Of a stretch of 64,000 nucleotides of DNA, positions 45,015 through 56,974 are shown piece by piece. Below the pieces are notes generated by a model that saw only the letters and a program-made list of their open reading frames with translations, was not told the DNA's origin and made no database searches. The stretch comes from Cystobacter fuscus (GTDB taxonomy: Bacteria; Myxococcota; Myxococcia; Myxococcales; Myxococcaceae): assembly GCF_002305875.1 (NCBI RefSeq), contig NZ_CP022098.1:10478001-10542000 (forward strand), written 5' to 3'. Position numbers and translations under genes: made by a program. Every line of letters begins with the position of its first letter. Position 1 is the stretch's first letter.

Positions 45015-45085
45015 TGTCCGCGCCCGACGCCCGGCCGCAATGCTTTCCTCACGGGAACGTCCACCCGGACGAAGGAGAGCACGCC

Positions 45086-45970
45086 ATGAGCGACGTCGCG
45101 AGGAACGCCCGCGAGCGGCCACGGGAGTACGAGGTGACGGTGGACGGCGTACGCTGGGAGACGCCCGACACCGTCACGCTCCAGCTGGACTTCGGCCCCG
45201 AGCGCCCCGACTACCGCGCCGGTCAGTTCCTCAACCTGGATCCCCACCAGTTCCGCGCCCTCGGCCACCTCGTCGCCTACTTCCAGCAGCACAAGGGACG
45301 CAAGGAGCCGGCGCGATCCTACTCGCTCGCCTCCGCGCCGCATGAGCCGCGCGTGGCCATCACCGTGAAGGACGAGGAGTTCATCCCCGGCCTCACCCCC
45401 TACCCGCCCCTGCTCTCGCCCTACCTCGTGCACGCGCCCCTCATGGGCTCGCGCATGAAGGTGCTCGGCTTCATGGGCCCCTATGTGCTGCCGGATGACG
45501 TGGAGGAGCGCACGGACCACCTCGTCCATGTCGTCGCCGGCTCCGGCGCGGTGCCCAACTTCTCCATCCTCAAGGACGCGCTGCACCGGAGCCTCCGGCT
45601 GCGGCACACCCTGCTGTGCTCCAACAAGACGTGGGAGGACATCCTCTACCGCGAGGAGCTGGACGCGCTCGAGCGCGCGTACCCGGACCGGCTGCGCGTG
45701 GTGCACACCCTCACCCGCGAGACGGACGAGGCGCGCTTCGGCCCCACCGTGCGCAAGGGCCGCGTCGGCGAGGCCCTCCTGGAGGAGCTGCTCCCCGAGC
45801 GCGGCACCTGCCTCGTCTACGTGTGCGGCCCGGCCATCACCCCGTGGGCCCGCAAGAAGGCCCTGGAGACGCACACGCCCGCCACCCCTCGCTTCCTGGA
45901 GACGGTCATCGGCCACCTGCACACGCTCGGCGTCGACGACAAGCGCATCAAGCGGGAGTCGTACGGGTGA
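45086..45970 (+). CDS. FAD/NAD(P) oxidoreductase of ferredoxin-reductase type
   Basis: The 294-residue protein has the FAD-binding motif ARSYSLASAP, then a NAD(P) domain with HVVAGSGAVPNFSILK and VYVCGPAITPWARK. No iron-sulphur Cys cluster is seen, so electrons go to a separate partner. GAAGGAGA precedes the ATG at 45086. The last 23 bases overlap the end of the convergent methyltransferase gene. Confidence 0.87.
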   Translation: MSDVARNARERPREYEVTVDGVRWETPDTVTLQLDFGPERPDYRAGQFLNLDPHQFRALGHLVAYFQQHKGRKEPARSYSLASAPHEPRVAITVKDEEFIPGLTPYPPLLSPYLVHAPLMGSRMKVLGFMGPYVLPDDVEERTDHLVHVVAGSGAVPNFSILKDALHRSLRLRHTLLCSNKTWEDILYREELDALERAYPDRLRVVHTLTRETDEARFGPTVRKGRVGEALLEELLPERGTCLVYVCGPAITPWARKKALETHTPATPRFLETVIGHLHTLGVDDKRIKRESYG

Positions 45971-46835
45971 TGTCGGCGGCCGGGGTGGCCGGGGTGGCGC
46001 TCGCGGGCTCCACGCCGAGCAGCCGCGTGAGCTTGGGCCGCACCCCGTAGGCACCCAGGAGCGACTCCAGCTTCGCGCGCGCCTGCCGGTTCTCCCGGTG
46101 CACGCGCCGGCCGAGAATCAGCTCGTTCTTGAGCGAGTGCTCCCAGCCCGTCAGCTCCGTCACCGTCACCTGGTAGCCGAAGGACTCCAGCGTCAGCGCG
46201 CGCAGCACGTTGGTCAGGTGGCTGCCGAACTCGCGCCGGTGCCAGGGGTGCTGGTAGAGCAGCGAGAGCGTCGAGTCCACCGCGGCCCGGCCCTCCTTGA
46301 GCTGCGTGGCCACCTCCGCCTGGCAGCACGGCACCACCGCCACGTGGTCCGCGCCCTTCTGGATGGCCACCGCCAGCGCGTCATCCGTCGCCGTGTCGCA
46401 GGCATGCAGGGCGGTGAGCAGGTGGATGCGCTCGGGCCACTGCGCGTTCTCCAGGTGCGCCGTCTGGAACTCCATCCGGGAGAAGCCCAGCCGCTCGGCG
46501 CGCTCCCTGGCCCGCTGCGTCAACTCCGGCCGGCCCTCCACGTTGAGCAGCACGCCCCCCTCGGCGTCCTTGAGGAACAGCTCGTAGAGGATGAAGCCCA
46601 GGTAGGCGTTGCCGCTGCCCGCGTCCACCACCACGGGCGAGGCATGACGGCCCTGGATGTCCTCCAGCGCCGGCCGCAACAGCCCCACCAGGTGGTTGAC
46701 CTGCTTGAGCTTGCGCAGCGTGTCGGCGTTGAGGTTGCCCTCGCGCGTGAGCAGGTGCAGCTCACGCAACAGCTCCCGGGACTGGTCCGGCAGCAGCTCG
46801 CGCTTGACCCGCGCGCCTTTGACCTGCCGCCTCAG
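45948..46835 (-). CDS. SAM-dependent methyltransferase, GSTCD-like, with non-standard start
   Basis: The product is about 295 residues. Family-like sequence begins RELLPDQSRELLRELHLLTR, then the SAM site VVDAGSGNAYLGFIL and the pattern HLLTALHACDTATDDALA. In frame with this N-terminus there is no nearby ATG, GTG or TTG. The best candidate is CTG at 46835, which overlaps the nfuA stop (CTGA) and follows AGGTGGTG. A TTG at 46769 would cut 22 residues. The substrate is unknown; the C-terminal tail is Ala/Thr/Pro-rich. Confidence 0.75.
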   Translation of the reverse strand: MRRQVKGARVKRELLPDQSRELLRELHLLTREGNLNADTLRKLKQVNHLVGLLRPALEDIQGRHASPVVVDAGSGNAYLGFILYELFLKDAEGGVLLNVEGRPELTQRARERAERLGFSRMEFQTAHLENAQWPERIHLLTALHACDTATDDALAVAIQKGADHVAVVPCCQAEVATQLKEGRAAVDSTLSLLYQHPWHRREFGSHLTNVLRALTLESFGYQVTVTELTGWEHSLKNELILGRRVHRENRQARAKLESLLGAYGVRPKLTRLLGVEPASATPATPAADITRTTPA

Positions 46836-47395
46836 ACGGACACCACCTCGGTGACCTCGGGGACGAGCTCGCGCAGCCGCGTCTCGATTCCCATCTTCAA
46901 GGTCGCCGTGGAAGAGGGGCACCCCGCGCACGAGCCCTGCATGTGCAGGTAGACGATGCCGTCCTCGAAGCGGTTCAGCGTGATGTCTCCACCGTCCTGC
47001 GCCACCGCCGGGCGGATCTCCGAGTCGAGGATCTCCTGGATGCGCGTCTCCACCGAGCCGCCCGCCGCGCCCGCCGCGGTGCGCGCCGCCGCGATCGCCT
47101 CCTCGTTCACCGCGGGCAGGCCCGCGCCGAGGTGCTCGTCCAGCGTGCCCATCACCGCGTCGTTCAGCTCGTCCCACTCACCCGCGTCCCCCTTGGTGAC
47201 GGTGACGAAGTTGCTGCCCACCATCACCGCCGTCACGCCCTCGATGCCCATGAGCTTGAGCGCCAGGGGCGACTTCTCCTCCGCCGCCTGCGTGCTGGTG
47301 ATGCTCACCGCTCCCGACGACACGAGCCGCCGATCCACCACGTACTTCAGGGTGCTGGGGTTGGGGGTCCACTCGAGCTGGATGTTCACCGACAT
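46832..47395 (-). CDS. Iron-sulphur cluster scaffold NfuA-like
   Basis: The 187-residue protein joins an Nfu N-terminal domain (LEWTPNPSTLKYVVDR, about 1-90) to a NifU C-terminal domain with QDGGDITL and the cluster-binding CAGCPSS motif. It receives and delivers 4Fe-4S clusters. The stop overlaps the start of the methyltransferase gene. It is divergent from the DUF2378 gene. Confidence 0.94.
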   Translation of the reverse strand: MSVNIQLEWTPNPSTLKYVVDRRLVSSGAVSITSTQAAEEKSPLALKLMGIEGVTAVMVGSNFVTVTKGDAGEWDELNDAVMGTLDEHLGAGLPAVNEEAIAAARTAAGAAGGSVETRIQEILDSEIRPAVAQDGGDITLNRFEDGIVYLHMQGSCAGCPSSTATLKMGIETRLRELVPEVTEVVSV

Positions 47396-47493
47396 GTCGA
47401 AATCTCTCCGTTCCCTCCTCCTCTAAGCCCTTGGCCCCCGGCTGGCAACCACGTGCTCGATCAAGACCCACCCCAGAAGTTGCTCTATCTGAC

Positions 47494-47505
47494 AATGATA
47501 ACATT
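47494..47505. promoter_or_regulatory. A/T-rich inverted repeat upstream of the DUF2378 gene
   Basis: AATG and CATT flank ATAA, inside a rare A/T-rich patch (about 47478-47520) between nfuA and the DUF2378 gene. It may be part of a promoter; exact boxes cannot be set. Confidence 0.3.
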
Positions 47506-47579
47506 ACCTGAATTCACTGATTCCCCGTAGAGGCGTGCTAAGCTTGGAGGACGGAGACGGAACAATGGGGAGAACGTCC

Positions 47580-48152
47580 ATGGAAAGCACCAGCCTGCAG
47601 GCGAGGACCCCCACCCATACCGCGCAGCTCCGCATCCCCTCCTGTGTCTTCGAGGGGTTGTTCGTCCGAGGCATGCAGCCACACGCGGCCCTCGTCAAGG
47701 CCCTGGCCCTGGAGGGGTACGATCCCCGGTGCCCCGAGGTCGACTACCCCATCCAGGTGTGGAAGCGCTGCGTGTCCCAGGCGAGGTACCTGGCGTATGG
47801 GACGCTGAGTGATGACGAGGCCTACCGCGCGCTCGGACGCCAGCTCAGCGAGGGCTTCGCCAAGACGCCGCTGGGCCGGATCGCCGTGGTGGGGCTGCCG
47901 ATGATGGGCCCCGCGCGCGCCCTGGAGCGGCTGCCGCGCTACCTGGGGATGATGGGCCGCGCGGAGGTCCAGGTGCAGTCCGTCAGCCTGGGCGAGCGCG
48001 TGCGACGCGTCTCCATCTCCGACGTCCACAGTCCCCCGGAGCTCTACGTCGGCGCGCTCGAGGTGGTGCTGGAACACGCCCACGCGCACCAGCCCATCAT
48101 CCACGTGGACGATCGCTCGCCGCAGGGCTTCCGCCTGCTCGTGCGCTGGTAG
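47580..48152 (+). CDS. DUF2378 (TIGR02265) myxobacterial family protein
   Basis: The 190-residue protein matches the paralogous family common in Myxococcales: FEGLFVRGM near the start, the middle LSDDEAYRALGRQLSEGFAK and MMGPARALERLPRYL. The function is unknown. ATG at 47580 follows GGGGAG by 7 bases; another ATG at 47565 is possible. It is followed after 8 bases by a small hypothetical gene. Confidence 0.88.
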   Translation: MESTSLQARTPTHTAQLRIPSCVFEGLFVRGMQPHAALVKALALEGYDPRCPEVDYPIQVWKRCVSQARYLAYGTLSDDEAYRALGRQLSEGFAKTPLGRIAVVGLPMMGPARALERLPRYLGMMGRAEVQVQSVSLGERVRRVSISDVHSPPELYVGALEVVLEHAHAHQPIIHVDDRSPQGFRLLVRW

Positions 48153-48160
48153 AACGCCGC

Positions 48161-48601
48161 ATGGCCTACCCTCCCCGCCTGGCGCACCTCGCCACGCTCT
48201 CCGTCGTCGTGGCGAAGCTCGTGCCCACCTACTCGCGTGCCCACCACCTCGACGAGGAGGAGGCGGCGCAGCGCCTGTCCCAGGCCCTGCGCGGCCGGCT
48301 GCTGCCGTCGCTGCTGGAAGAGGCGTGGACGGCCATGCGCGGCAAGAGCAAGCGGCTGGACGACGAGGGGCTCCTGGAGAAGGTGGCCACCACGCTGCGC
48401 GACCGGCCCCAGCGCCCCGGACGGGTGGTGGAGGTGACGGCCGCGTGGAGCGCCTTCCTCGTGCTCGCGGACCTGGAAGCGGGCACCGCCAGCGAGGCCG
48501 CGCGCCGGGTGATGGAGTCGCCCGAGGGTCGGCAGCGCGCCCAGGAGGGGCTCGTGGAGGTCGGCCGCTTCCTGGCCGCCGAGCTCACCCGGGGGCGCTA
48601 G
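48161..48601 (+). CDS. Hypothetical helical protein
   Basis: The 146-residue product is mostly helical, Ala/Leu/Arg-rich, without signal peptide or membrane segment. No family is recognised. The close spacing after the DUF2378 gene suggests cotranscription. The 258 bp after it, up to clpS, hold no gene and probably include the clpS promoter. Confidence 0.65.
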   Translation: MAYPPRLAHLATLSVVVAKLVPTYSRAHHLDEEEAAQRLSQALRGRLLPSLLEEAWTAMRGKSKRLDDEGLLEKVATTLRDRPQRPGRVVEVTAAWSAFLVLADLEAGTASEAARRVMESPEGRQRAQEGLVEVGRFLAAELTRGR

Positions 48602-48859
48602 GCGGCCCGAAGCCGCCCGCACGGTTGGCGAGCACCTCCTCCAGACGTTATAGGCTGGTGCCCGCCGTGATCTCCGCCCGCAAGCCGCCCACCTGCTCCG
48701 TGTCTACCCGCGCCCCCACCTCCGGGCCGCGAGGCGTCCAGGCGGTCCGCGCCGAGAACCCACCCATGGGAAGCGCCGCTGGCTGGCCTGCTCCGTTGGC
48801 GGGCCTCCTCCGGTTCCGAGCGGAAGCCGTCCGCACCCCCTAATCATTAGAGGAAGCGC

Positions 48860-49186
48860 ATGCCTCGAGAGAAGTCCGATCCGGATTCCAACGTCGTCAC
48901 GGAGACGGTGCCGCAGAAGAAGCTCAAGCGGCCCACGCTCTACAAGGTGCTGTTGCACAACGACAACTACACGACGCGCGAGTTCGTGGTGGCCGTCCTC
49001 AAGGAGGTCTTCCACAAATCGGAGACGGATGCCGTGCAGATCATGCTGCACATCCATTACAACGGCATCGGCGTGGCGGGCGTTTATACGTACGAGGTCG
49101 CAGAAACGAAGGTACGCACCGTGGAGGCCGCGGCGCGGGAGAATGGCTTCCCGCTGCGCCTCTCGATGGAACCAGAGGAAGGTTGA
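48860..49186 (+). CDS. clpS: ClpS adaptor protein
   Basis: The 108-residue adaptor brings N-degron substrates to ClpAP. The signature YKVLLHNDNYTTREFVVAVL and HIHYNGIGVAGVYTYEVAE give the N-end binding pocket. A disordered polar N-terminus precedes it. It lies 4 bases before clpA, as in many proteobacteria. Confidence 0.97.
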   Translation: MPREKSDPDSNVVTETVPQKKLKRPTLYKVLLHNDNYTTREFVVAVLKEVFHKSETDAVQIMLHIHYNGIGVAGVYTYEVAETKVRTVEAAARENGFPLRLSMEPEEG

Positions 49187-49190
49187 GACC

Positions 49191-51503
<2,313 letters not shown>

Positions 51504-51514
51504 GCGCCCGGGCC

Positions 51515-51590
51515 CTCCCCCTCCCTCGGCTGCGAGAGGGGGAGAAACGACGAGGGCCAGGTGGAGGGTGTCCCCTCCCCTGGCCCTTCG
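51515..51590. terminator. Two stem-loops between clpA and the MCP gene
   Basis: The first hairpin (51515-51544) pairs CTCCCCCTC with GAGGGGGAG-type sequence; the second (51551-51590) pairs CGAGGGCCAGG with CCTGGCCCTTCG, one base bulged. They lie between convergent genes and likely stop transcription both ways. Confidence 0.7.
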
Positions 51591-51615
51591 TGCATTCAGC
51601 GGCTCGCGCGGACGG

Positions 51616-53196
51616 CTACACGCGGTAGGCCTTCACCGCGCTGCTGAGCTGCTCGGAGATGACCTGCAGCGTGGTGGCCGCCTCGCCGGTGGCGCTGATA
51701 CGGGCCACCGTCTCCTCCATCATCTTGGAGAGATCACCCACGGCGGTGCTGATCTGGCTGATGCCCACGTTCTGCTGACCCACGGCGGCGGCGATCTGCC
51801 GCACGGCGGCGGCGTTGTCCTGGTTGATGGTGGACAACTCGCGCAGGCTCTTGCCGTAGGAGCGCACCTGCTCCAGGCCCATTTCCATGCGCTGCGAGCC
51901 GCGCTCGGTGGCGCGCACCGCGGTGGCCACCGAGTTGCCGATATCGTCCAGCAGCTCGCGCACGCGGTCCGTGGACTCGATGGACTGGTCGGCCAGGGCG
52001 CGGATTTCACGCGCCACCACGCCGAAGCCCTTGCCGTGCTCGCCCGAGCGCACCGCCTCGATGGCGGCGTTGAGCGCGAGCATGTTGGACTGGTCCGCCA
52101 GATCCTTCACCGTCTGGGTGATGCTGCCGATCTGCACGGTGCGCTCGCCCAGCTCGAGGATCTTCTGGGCGATCTCCTGCACCTGGGCGCGGATGTCGTT
52201 GAGGCCCGCGAGTGTCTGCTCCAGGGAGGCCTCGCCCGTGCGGCTCAGCTCGTCGGCGCGCTCGGCCACGGAGAGCACCGCGTCGGCCTTCTGGGCGGCG
52301 AGGAGACTCGTCTGGCGGATTTCCTGGGCGGTGACCTGCGTCTCCTGGAGCGCGGAGGCCTGCCGGGCCACCGTCTGCGACTGCTCGGCGGCGGAGGCGT
52401 TGAGCTGCTCGGTGGAGGCGTTGAGGGCCTCGGAGGCCTGCTGGAGGTTCTGCGTCACCGAGCGCAGCCGATCCACCATCTGCGAGAACGACACGGCCAG
52501 CTGGCCCAGCTCGCCGCCCGCGATGGAGGGGATGGGACGGGTCAGGTCGCCCGACTGGACGATGTGCGCGGCCACGTTGGTGAGCTCGCGCAGCGGCCCC
52601 ACGATGGAGCGGCTCAGCCCGTACACCCCGAGCACGCCCACCGCCACGATGAGCAGGCCCAGCAACAGCATCTTGAGCCACAGCTGGCCCACCAGGACAC
52701 TCACGCTGTCGTGCAGCATGCCCACGTGCAGCACGCCCCGCGTCGCGCCCGACAGGGGCGCGGCCACGTCGGCGACGGCCACCCGCTTGTTGTCGACCGT
52801 CATCTCCACCATTTCCCGCGTCTGCGTGCGCTCACCATTGGCGAGGCCGTTCTCGGACAGGGGGTTGGCGGTGAGCAGCTCCACGGGCACATCGCCCGGG
52901 AAGGAGTGGGCGAGCACCGTGTTGCTCTCGTCCACCACGTAGAGGTAGCCCAGGCCCTGGGCATCCCGGAACGCGTCCACCAGGGGCTGCAGCGACGAGG
53001 AGCCGCCGGCACGCTCGGCGGCGGCCGAGAAGCCCAGCGCGATCGCCTTGCCCTCGTTCAAGGTGCTCGACATGAGGCTGTCGCGCAGCTGCTGGGCCGC
53101 CATCATGGAGAGCACGATGGCGATGGCGACGCTGACGGCCGCGGTGGCGAAGACGAACTGGGCACCGATGCCTAGGGATTTACGAGCGGGGCTCAC
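51616..53196 (-). CDS. Methyl-accepting chemotaxis protein
   Basis: The 526-residue receptor has a membrane segment at about 10-32, a periplasmic sensor region with a Cache-like LGYLYVVDESNTVLA, a second segment near 170-190 (LLLGLLIVAVGVLG), a HAMP domain and a signalling coiled coil with hairpin EAVRSGEHGKGFGVVAREIR. It reports to the adjacent CheA. The start is GTG at 53196, after GAGG. It closes the chemosensory operon. Confidence 0.94.
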   Translation of the reverse strand: MSPARKSLGIGAQFVFATAAVSVAIAIVLSMMAAQQLRDSLMSSTLNEGKAIALGFSAAAERAGGSSSLQPLVDAFRDAQGLGYLYVVDESNTVLAHSFPGDVPVELLTANPLSENGLANGERTQTREMVEMTVDNKRVAVADVAAPLSGATRGVLHVGMLHDSVSVLVGQLWLKMLLLGLLIVAVGVLGVYGLSRSIVGPLRELTNVAAHIVQSGDLTRPIPSIAGGELGQLAVSFSQMVDRLRSVTQNLQQASEALNASTEQLNASAAEQSQTVARQASALQETQVTAQEIRQTSLLAAQKADAVLSVAERADELSRTGEASLEQTLAGLNDIRAQVQEIAQKILELGERTVQIGSITQTVKDLADQSNMLALNAAIEAVRSGEHGKGFGVVAREIRALADQSIESTDRVRELLDDIGNSVATAVRATERGSQRMEMGLEQVRSYGKSLRELSTINQDNAAAVRQIAAAVGQQNVGISQISTAVGDLSKMMEETVARISATGEAATTLQVISEQLSSAVKAYRV

Positions 53197-53227
53197 GAAA
53201 GCACCTCAGTGAGGAAGGAAAAGGGGT

Positions 53228-54298
53228 TCAAACCACGCCCTCCGTACCGGGAGGACGGTTCGGCATGGGACCGCGGCGGCAGCTCATGCGGATGATGTCG
53301 GGAATGGAGGACAGGGGAACGCCCCGGTCCGCCGCTTTCAGCTCCAGCGCCACCCGGGGCATGCCGAAGACGACGCACGTGGCCTCGTCCTGGGCGAAGG
53401 TGACGCCTCCCGCCTTGCGGATGTCCAGCAGGCCGCGGGCGCCGTCCTCTCCCATGCCGGTGAGGACCCCTCCGCCGGCGCGGCTGCCGTAGGTGCGCGC
53501 CAGGGAGGACAACAGCAGATCTCCCGAGGGACAGGGCCCGCCGCGCGTGCGCGTCATGCGCACCACGCCGTTGCCCTCGATGGTCAGGTCATGACCGTCC
53601 GCCGGGAAGTACACCTTGCCCGCCTCCACGCGCTCCCCCTCCCGGGCGATGACCACCTTGAGCGAGGTCACCTGGGAGAGCCAGCGCACCATGCCGGGGG
53701 TGAAGCCCTCGGTGATGTGCTGGGCGATGACGATGGGCACGGGCAGGTCCGGAGGCAGGCGCGAGAGCACCTCGGACAGGGCCGGCGGCCCGCCGGTGGA
53801 GGCGGCGATCCCCATGATGTCCACCCGGGCGCCCGACACGGGCGGCGGCGGGCTGGAGACGCGCAGGCGCCGGGAGATGACGGGCACCTCCGCCATCAGA
53901 CACACCGACTCGGCCAGTTGCCGACCCCAGCGCCGCAGCTCCTCGCCGCTGATGACGCTCGGCTTGCCGATGAGCTCCAGGGCTCCCGCGCTCATCGCCT
54001 GGAAGCACACCTCCAGGTTGCGCTGGTCCGCCACGGCGCTCACCACGAGGACGCGCGCGGGCGCCTCGGCCATGATCGCCGCGATGGCCGCCGGACCATC
54101 CAGGTCCGGCATCAAGAGGTCCATGGTGATGACGTCCGGGCGCAACAGGCGCGCCAGCGTCACCGCCCGGCTTCCCGTGTTGGCGCGCCCCACCACCTCG
54201 ATGCGCGGATCGTCCGTCAGCAGGGCGCTGACGGCATCCGCCATGGTGGGCGAGTCATCCACCACGAGCACACGGATGGGCTCCTTCCCACCACTCAT
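53228..54298 (-). CDS. cheB: CheB methylesterase
   Basis: The 356-residue protein has an N-terminal receiver (Asp60 in DVITMDLLMPD) and a C-terminal methylesterase with catalytic Ser in IAASTGGPPAL, His in IAQHITEGF and Asp in GMGEDG. It removes methyl groups from the receptor for adaptation. The start overlaps the CheA stop by 4 bases. Confidence 0.96.
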   Translation of the reverse strand: MSGGKEPIRVLVVDDSPTMADAVSALLTDDPRIEVVGRANTGSRAVTLARLLRPDVITMDLLMPDLDGPAAIAAIMAEAPARVLVVSAVADQRNLEVCFQAMSAGALELIGKPSVISGEELRRWGRQLAESVCLMAEVPVISRRLRVSSPPPPVSGARVDIMGIAASTGGPPALSEVLSRLPPDLPVPIVIAQHITEGFTPGMVRWLSQVTSLKVVIAREGERVEAGKVYFPADGHDLTIEGNGVVRMTRTRGGPCPSGDLLLSSLARTYGSRAGGGVLTGMGEDGARGLLDIRKAGGVTFAQDEATCVVFGMPRVALELKAADRGVPLSSIPDIIRMSCRRGPMPNRPPGTEGVV

Positions 54299-56439
54299 GC
54301 CCGGGCCCCCCTGCGGCTCATCACGTCGAGCACCTCGGAGAGCAGGCGACCCGCGGCGCACTCGCGCTTGCTGAGGTAGCCGTCCGCTCCCGCCGCCAGA
54401 CCCCGGGAACGGGCGCTCGCGCTGTCGTTGGCCGACACGAGGATGACGGGAATGTCCCGCGTGTCGGGCTGCCCGCGCAGGCGGGCGATGACCTCGGTGC
54501 CGTTCATCTCTTCCATCTCAAGGTCGCAGATGATCACGTCGTATTCTTCCGCCTGCAAACGCTCCAGGGCACGTGCGCCGCTGGCTGCCAGGTGGACGGT
54601 GAAGCCACCCGCCTCCAGCATGGCACGGTGCAGGGCGCGAGCGGTGAGGGAGTCGTCCACCACGAGCGCCCGGCGGCTCGTCGGCATGGCGACCGTCTGG
54701 GGGGTGGAGTCAGTCACCACCCAGCCCGGGCGCAGGATGAGCAGCAGCTCGCCGCGGCTGAGGATGGCGGCGCCCTGGTAGGAGGGCACGTCGCGCACCT
54801 CGGCGGGCAGCGGACGGATGACCAGGTCCCGGTCTCCGACCACCGCGTCCACGGCGAGCGCCATGCGCTTGCCGCCGCTCTGCACGATGATGAGCGGCTG
54901 GCCCTCGGAGGGAGGCGCCGCGGCGCGCAGGCCCATGCGGGCGCCCAGGTCGGTCACCGGCACGAGCTGGCCATTGTAGTCCAGCTGCGTCTTGGTGCGG
55001 CCGATGCGCAGGTTCTCCGCGGTGGCCAGCTGGGTGGACTCCACCGCCAGCATGGGCAGACCCACCGAGGCGTCGATGGCGCGCACCGTGAGCACCGGCG
55101 AGCTGCCCAGCTCCATGGGGATGGTGAGCACGAAGCGCGTGCCGCTGCCCTTGGTGCTGAGCACCTCGATGCGGCCCTGCATGGACTCCACCGCGGCGCG
55201 CACCGCGTCCAGGCCCACACCACGGCCCGACGTGTCCGTCACGTCCACGCGGGTGCTGAAGCCGGGGCGGAAGATGAGGTCGCGGATCTGCGTCTCGTGC
55301 ATGCGCGCGCCCTCCTCCGCGGTGATGAGCCCCTTGCGCTCGGCCGACGCGCGTACCGCCACCACGTCGATGCCGCGCCCGTCGTCGATGAGCTCCAGGA
55401 AGAGGATGTTGCCCTGCTGCTCCACACGCAGCGTGAGGGCGCCCTCGTGGTGCTTGCCCGCGCGCTCGCGCTCATCGGGCATCTCGATGCCGTGGTCCAC
55501 CGCGTTGCGCAAGAGGTGCACCATGGCACCCCGGAGCTTCTCGAGCAGCCGTCGGTCCAGCGACACCTCCGCGCCCACCACCGACAGGCGCGAGGACTTG
55601 CCCAGCTGGCGCGACAGGTCGCGCACCATGCGCTGCAAGGGCTCGAGGATGGTGCGCACCGGACGCGTGGTGATGGACTTGAGGCCCTCCTCCAGGCTGT
55701 CCACGATGTCCGACGCCTCGTGTCCGTCCGCGCGCACGCCCGCCGTCACCGACGCCAGCGTCGCGCGCGCCCGGGCCGTGGGCGCCAGCAGCTCGCGCGC
55801 CGACAGGAGCTCCACCACCTTGCCGATGTCGCGCAACCGGTCTTCCAGGCGCATGCGGAACTCGCGCAGGCGCTCCACCTCGCGCATGAGCGCCGTCACC
55901 TGGTGCGCGGCCACGCGCCAGCCCGCGTCCACGTCATCATCCGGGGCGGAGCTGGCCACCGCGGCGGCGGTGGAGGGCGCGGCGGAAGGCGCGGGCGCGG
56001 AAGCCGCCGGAGCGGCCGCCGCGGCCTCCTCCGGGGGCGGGGCGTCCGCCACGAGCTGGGCCAGGGCCGCCGCGGGATCCGGCAGCGCGTCGCCCCGGCC
56101 ATCCGCGTGGGCCTGGGCCCGCAGGAGGAAGAGATCCAACCCGTGCAGCAGCAGGTCCACCAGCGGCCGCGGCATGGGCTTGATGTCCTTGCGCAGCGGC
56201 GCGAGGGCATCCTCCAGCTTGTGCGCGATGGAGCTCAGGTCCTGCAGCCCGAGGCTGGCGGCGCTGCCCTTGAGGGTGTGCAGGTGGCGCGCCAGACGCG
56301 TGTACACCTTGCCCAGGGCCTCGTTGTCCAGGCCCTCCCGCTCCAGCTCGAGCAGGTCCAGGGTGACCTTTTGACAGACTTCCTGCGCCTCGGACGAGAA
56401 GCCCGCCACGAGGCTCTGCAGCATGGGGTCAACCGACAT
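54295..56439 (-). CDS. cheA: Hybrid CheA histidine kinase with C-terminal receiver
   Basis: The 714-residue kinase has an HPt domain (His54 in HLHTLKGSA), an Ala/Pro-rich linker (about 130-165), dimerisation region, HATPase (LLRNAVDHGIE, then GRGVGLDAVR), a CheW-like domain (about 450-580) and a receiver with Asp in DVIICDLEMEEM. No separate P2 CheY-binding domain is plain. The fused receiver may act as phosphate sink or output. Start overlaps cheW by 11 bases. Confidence 0.95.
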   Translation of the reverse strand: MSVDPMLQSLVAGFSSEAQEVCQKVTLDLLELEREGLDNEALGKVYTRLARHLHTLKGSAASLGLQDLSSIAHKLEDALAPLRKDIKPMPRPLVDLLLHGLDLFLLRAQAHADGRGDALPDPAAALAQLVADAPPPEEAAAAAPAASAPAPSAAPSTAAAVASSAPDDDVDAGWRVAAHQVTALMREVERLREFRMRLEDRLRDIGKVVELLSARELLAPTARARATLASVTAGVRADGHEASDIVDSLEEGLKSITTRPVRTILEPLQRMVRDLSRQLGKSSRLSVVGAEVSLDRRLLEKLRGAMVHLLRNAVDHGIEMPDERERAGKHHEGALTLRVEQQGNILFLELIDDGRGIDVVAVRASAERKGLITAEEGARMHETQIRDLIFRPGFSTRVDVTDTSGRGVGLDAVRAAVESMQGRIEVLSTKGSGTRFVLTIPMELGSSPVLTVRAIDASVGLPMLAVESTQLATAENLRIGRTKTQLDYNGQLVPVTDLGARMGLRAAAPPSEGQPLIIVQSGGKRMALAVDAVVGDRDLVIRPLPAEVRDVPSYQGAAILSRGELLLILRPGWVVTDSTPQTVAMPTSRRALVVDDSLTARALHRAMLEAGGFTVHLAASGARALERLQAEEYDVIICDLEMEEMNGTEVIARLRGQPDTRDIPVILVSANDSASARSRGLAAGADGYLSKRECAAGRLLSEVLDVMSRRGARA

Positions 56440-56974
56440 TGCGTGTCCCGGATGTGCTCGCGAACAGGCGCGGCAGATCGATGAGGTGGATGACTTGACG
56501 CGAGCCGCTCATGAGCACCTGGGTCACCGGGCCCTCGGATTGCGCGCGCGCCGCCTCCACCGCCACGGTGGGCATGCTCAGCGGGCGGGGGATGGCCTCG
56601 CAGTCCAGGGCGCACAGCTCTCCGTCACCCCGCTCCACCACGAGCAACACGGCGGGGTCCTGCCGCCAGCCGTGGCCGCCCAGGAGCGCGGCGAGGCTGA
56701 GCGCGGCGAGCACCTGGCCCTGATAGCGCAACACGCCGATGACGTGCGGCAGGGACAGGGGCACCGGCGTCACCAGGCGCAGGGGCAGCGCCGCGCGCAG
56801 CGAGTCCAAGGGGATCGCATAGCGCTCCTCGCCCAGGGGGAACTCGGCCACCATGAGCACGGATTCGTCGGTGGTGTTGTCGGAGCGTCCGCGCAAGCGG
56901 CTCGCGCGCTCGTCCAGGAGGGCACGGACCTCCTGGTCCTGAACCTCCTCCGGGCCTCGGGGAATGGATGTCAT
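56429..56974 (-). CDS. cheW: CheW-like coupling protein
   Basis: The 181-residue protein has a polar N-terminal extension (about 40 residues) and a CheW fold: FPLGEERYAIPLDSLRAALP and VIGVLRYQGQVLAALSLAALLG. It couples receptor and CheA. The start overlaps the CheR stop by 4 bases. Confidence 0.93.
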   Translation of the reverse strand: MTSIPRGPEEVQDQEVRALLDERASRLRGRSDNTTDESVLMVAEFPLGEERYAIPLDSLRAALPLRLVTPVPLSLPHVIGVLRYQGQVLAALSLAALLGGHGWRQDPAVLLVVERGDGELCALDCEAIPRPLSMPTVAVEAARAQSEGPVTQVLMSGSRQVIHLIDLPRLFASTSGTRNVG

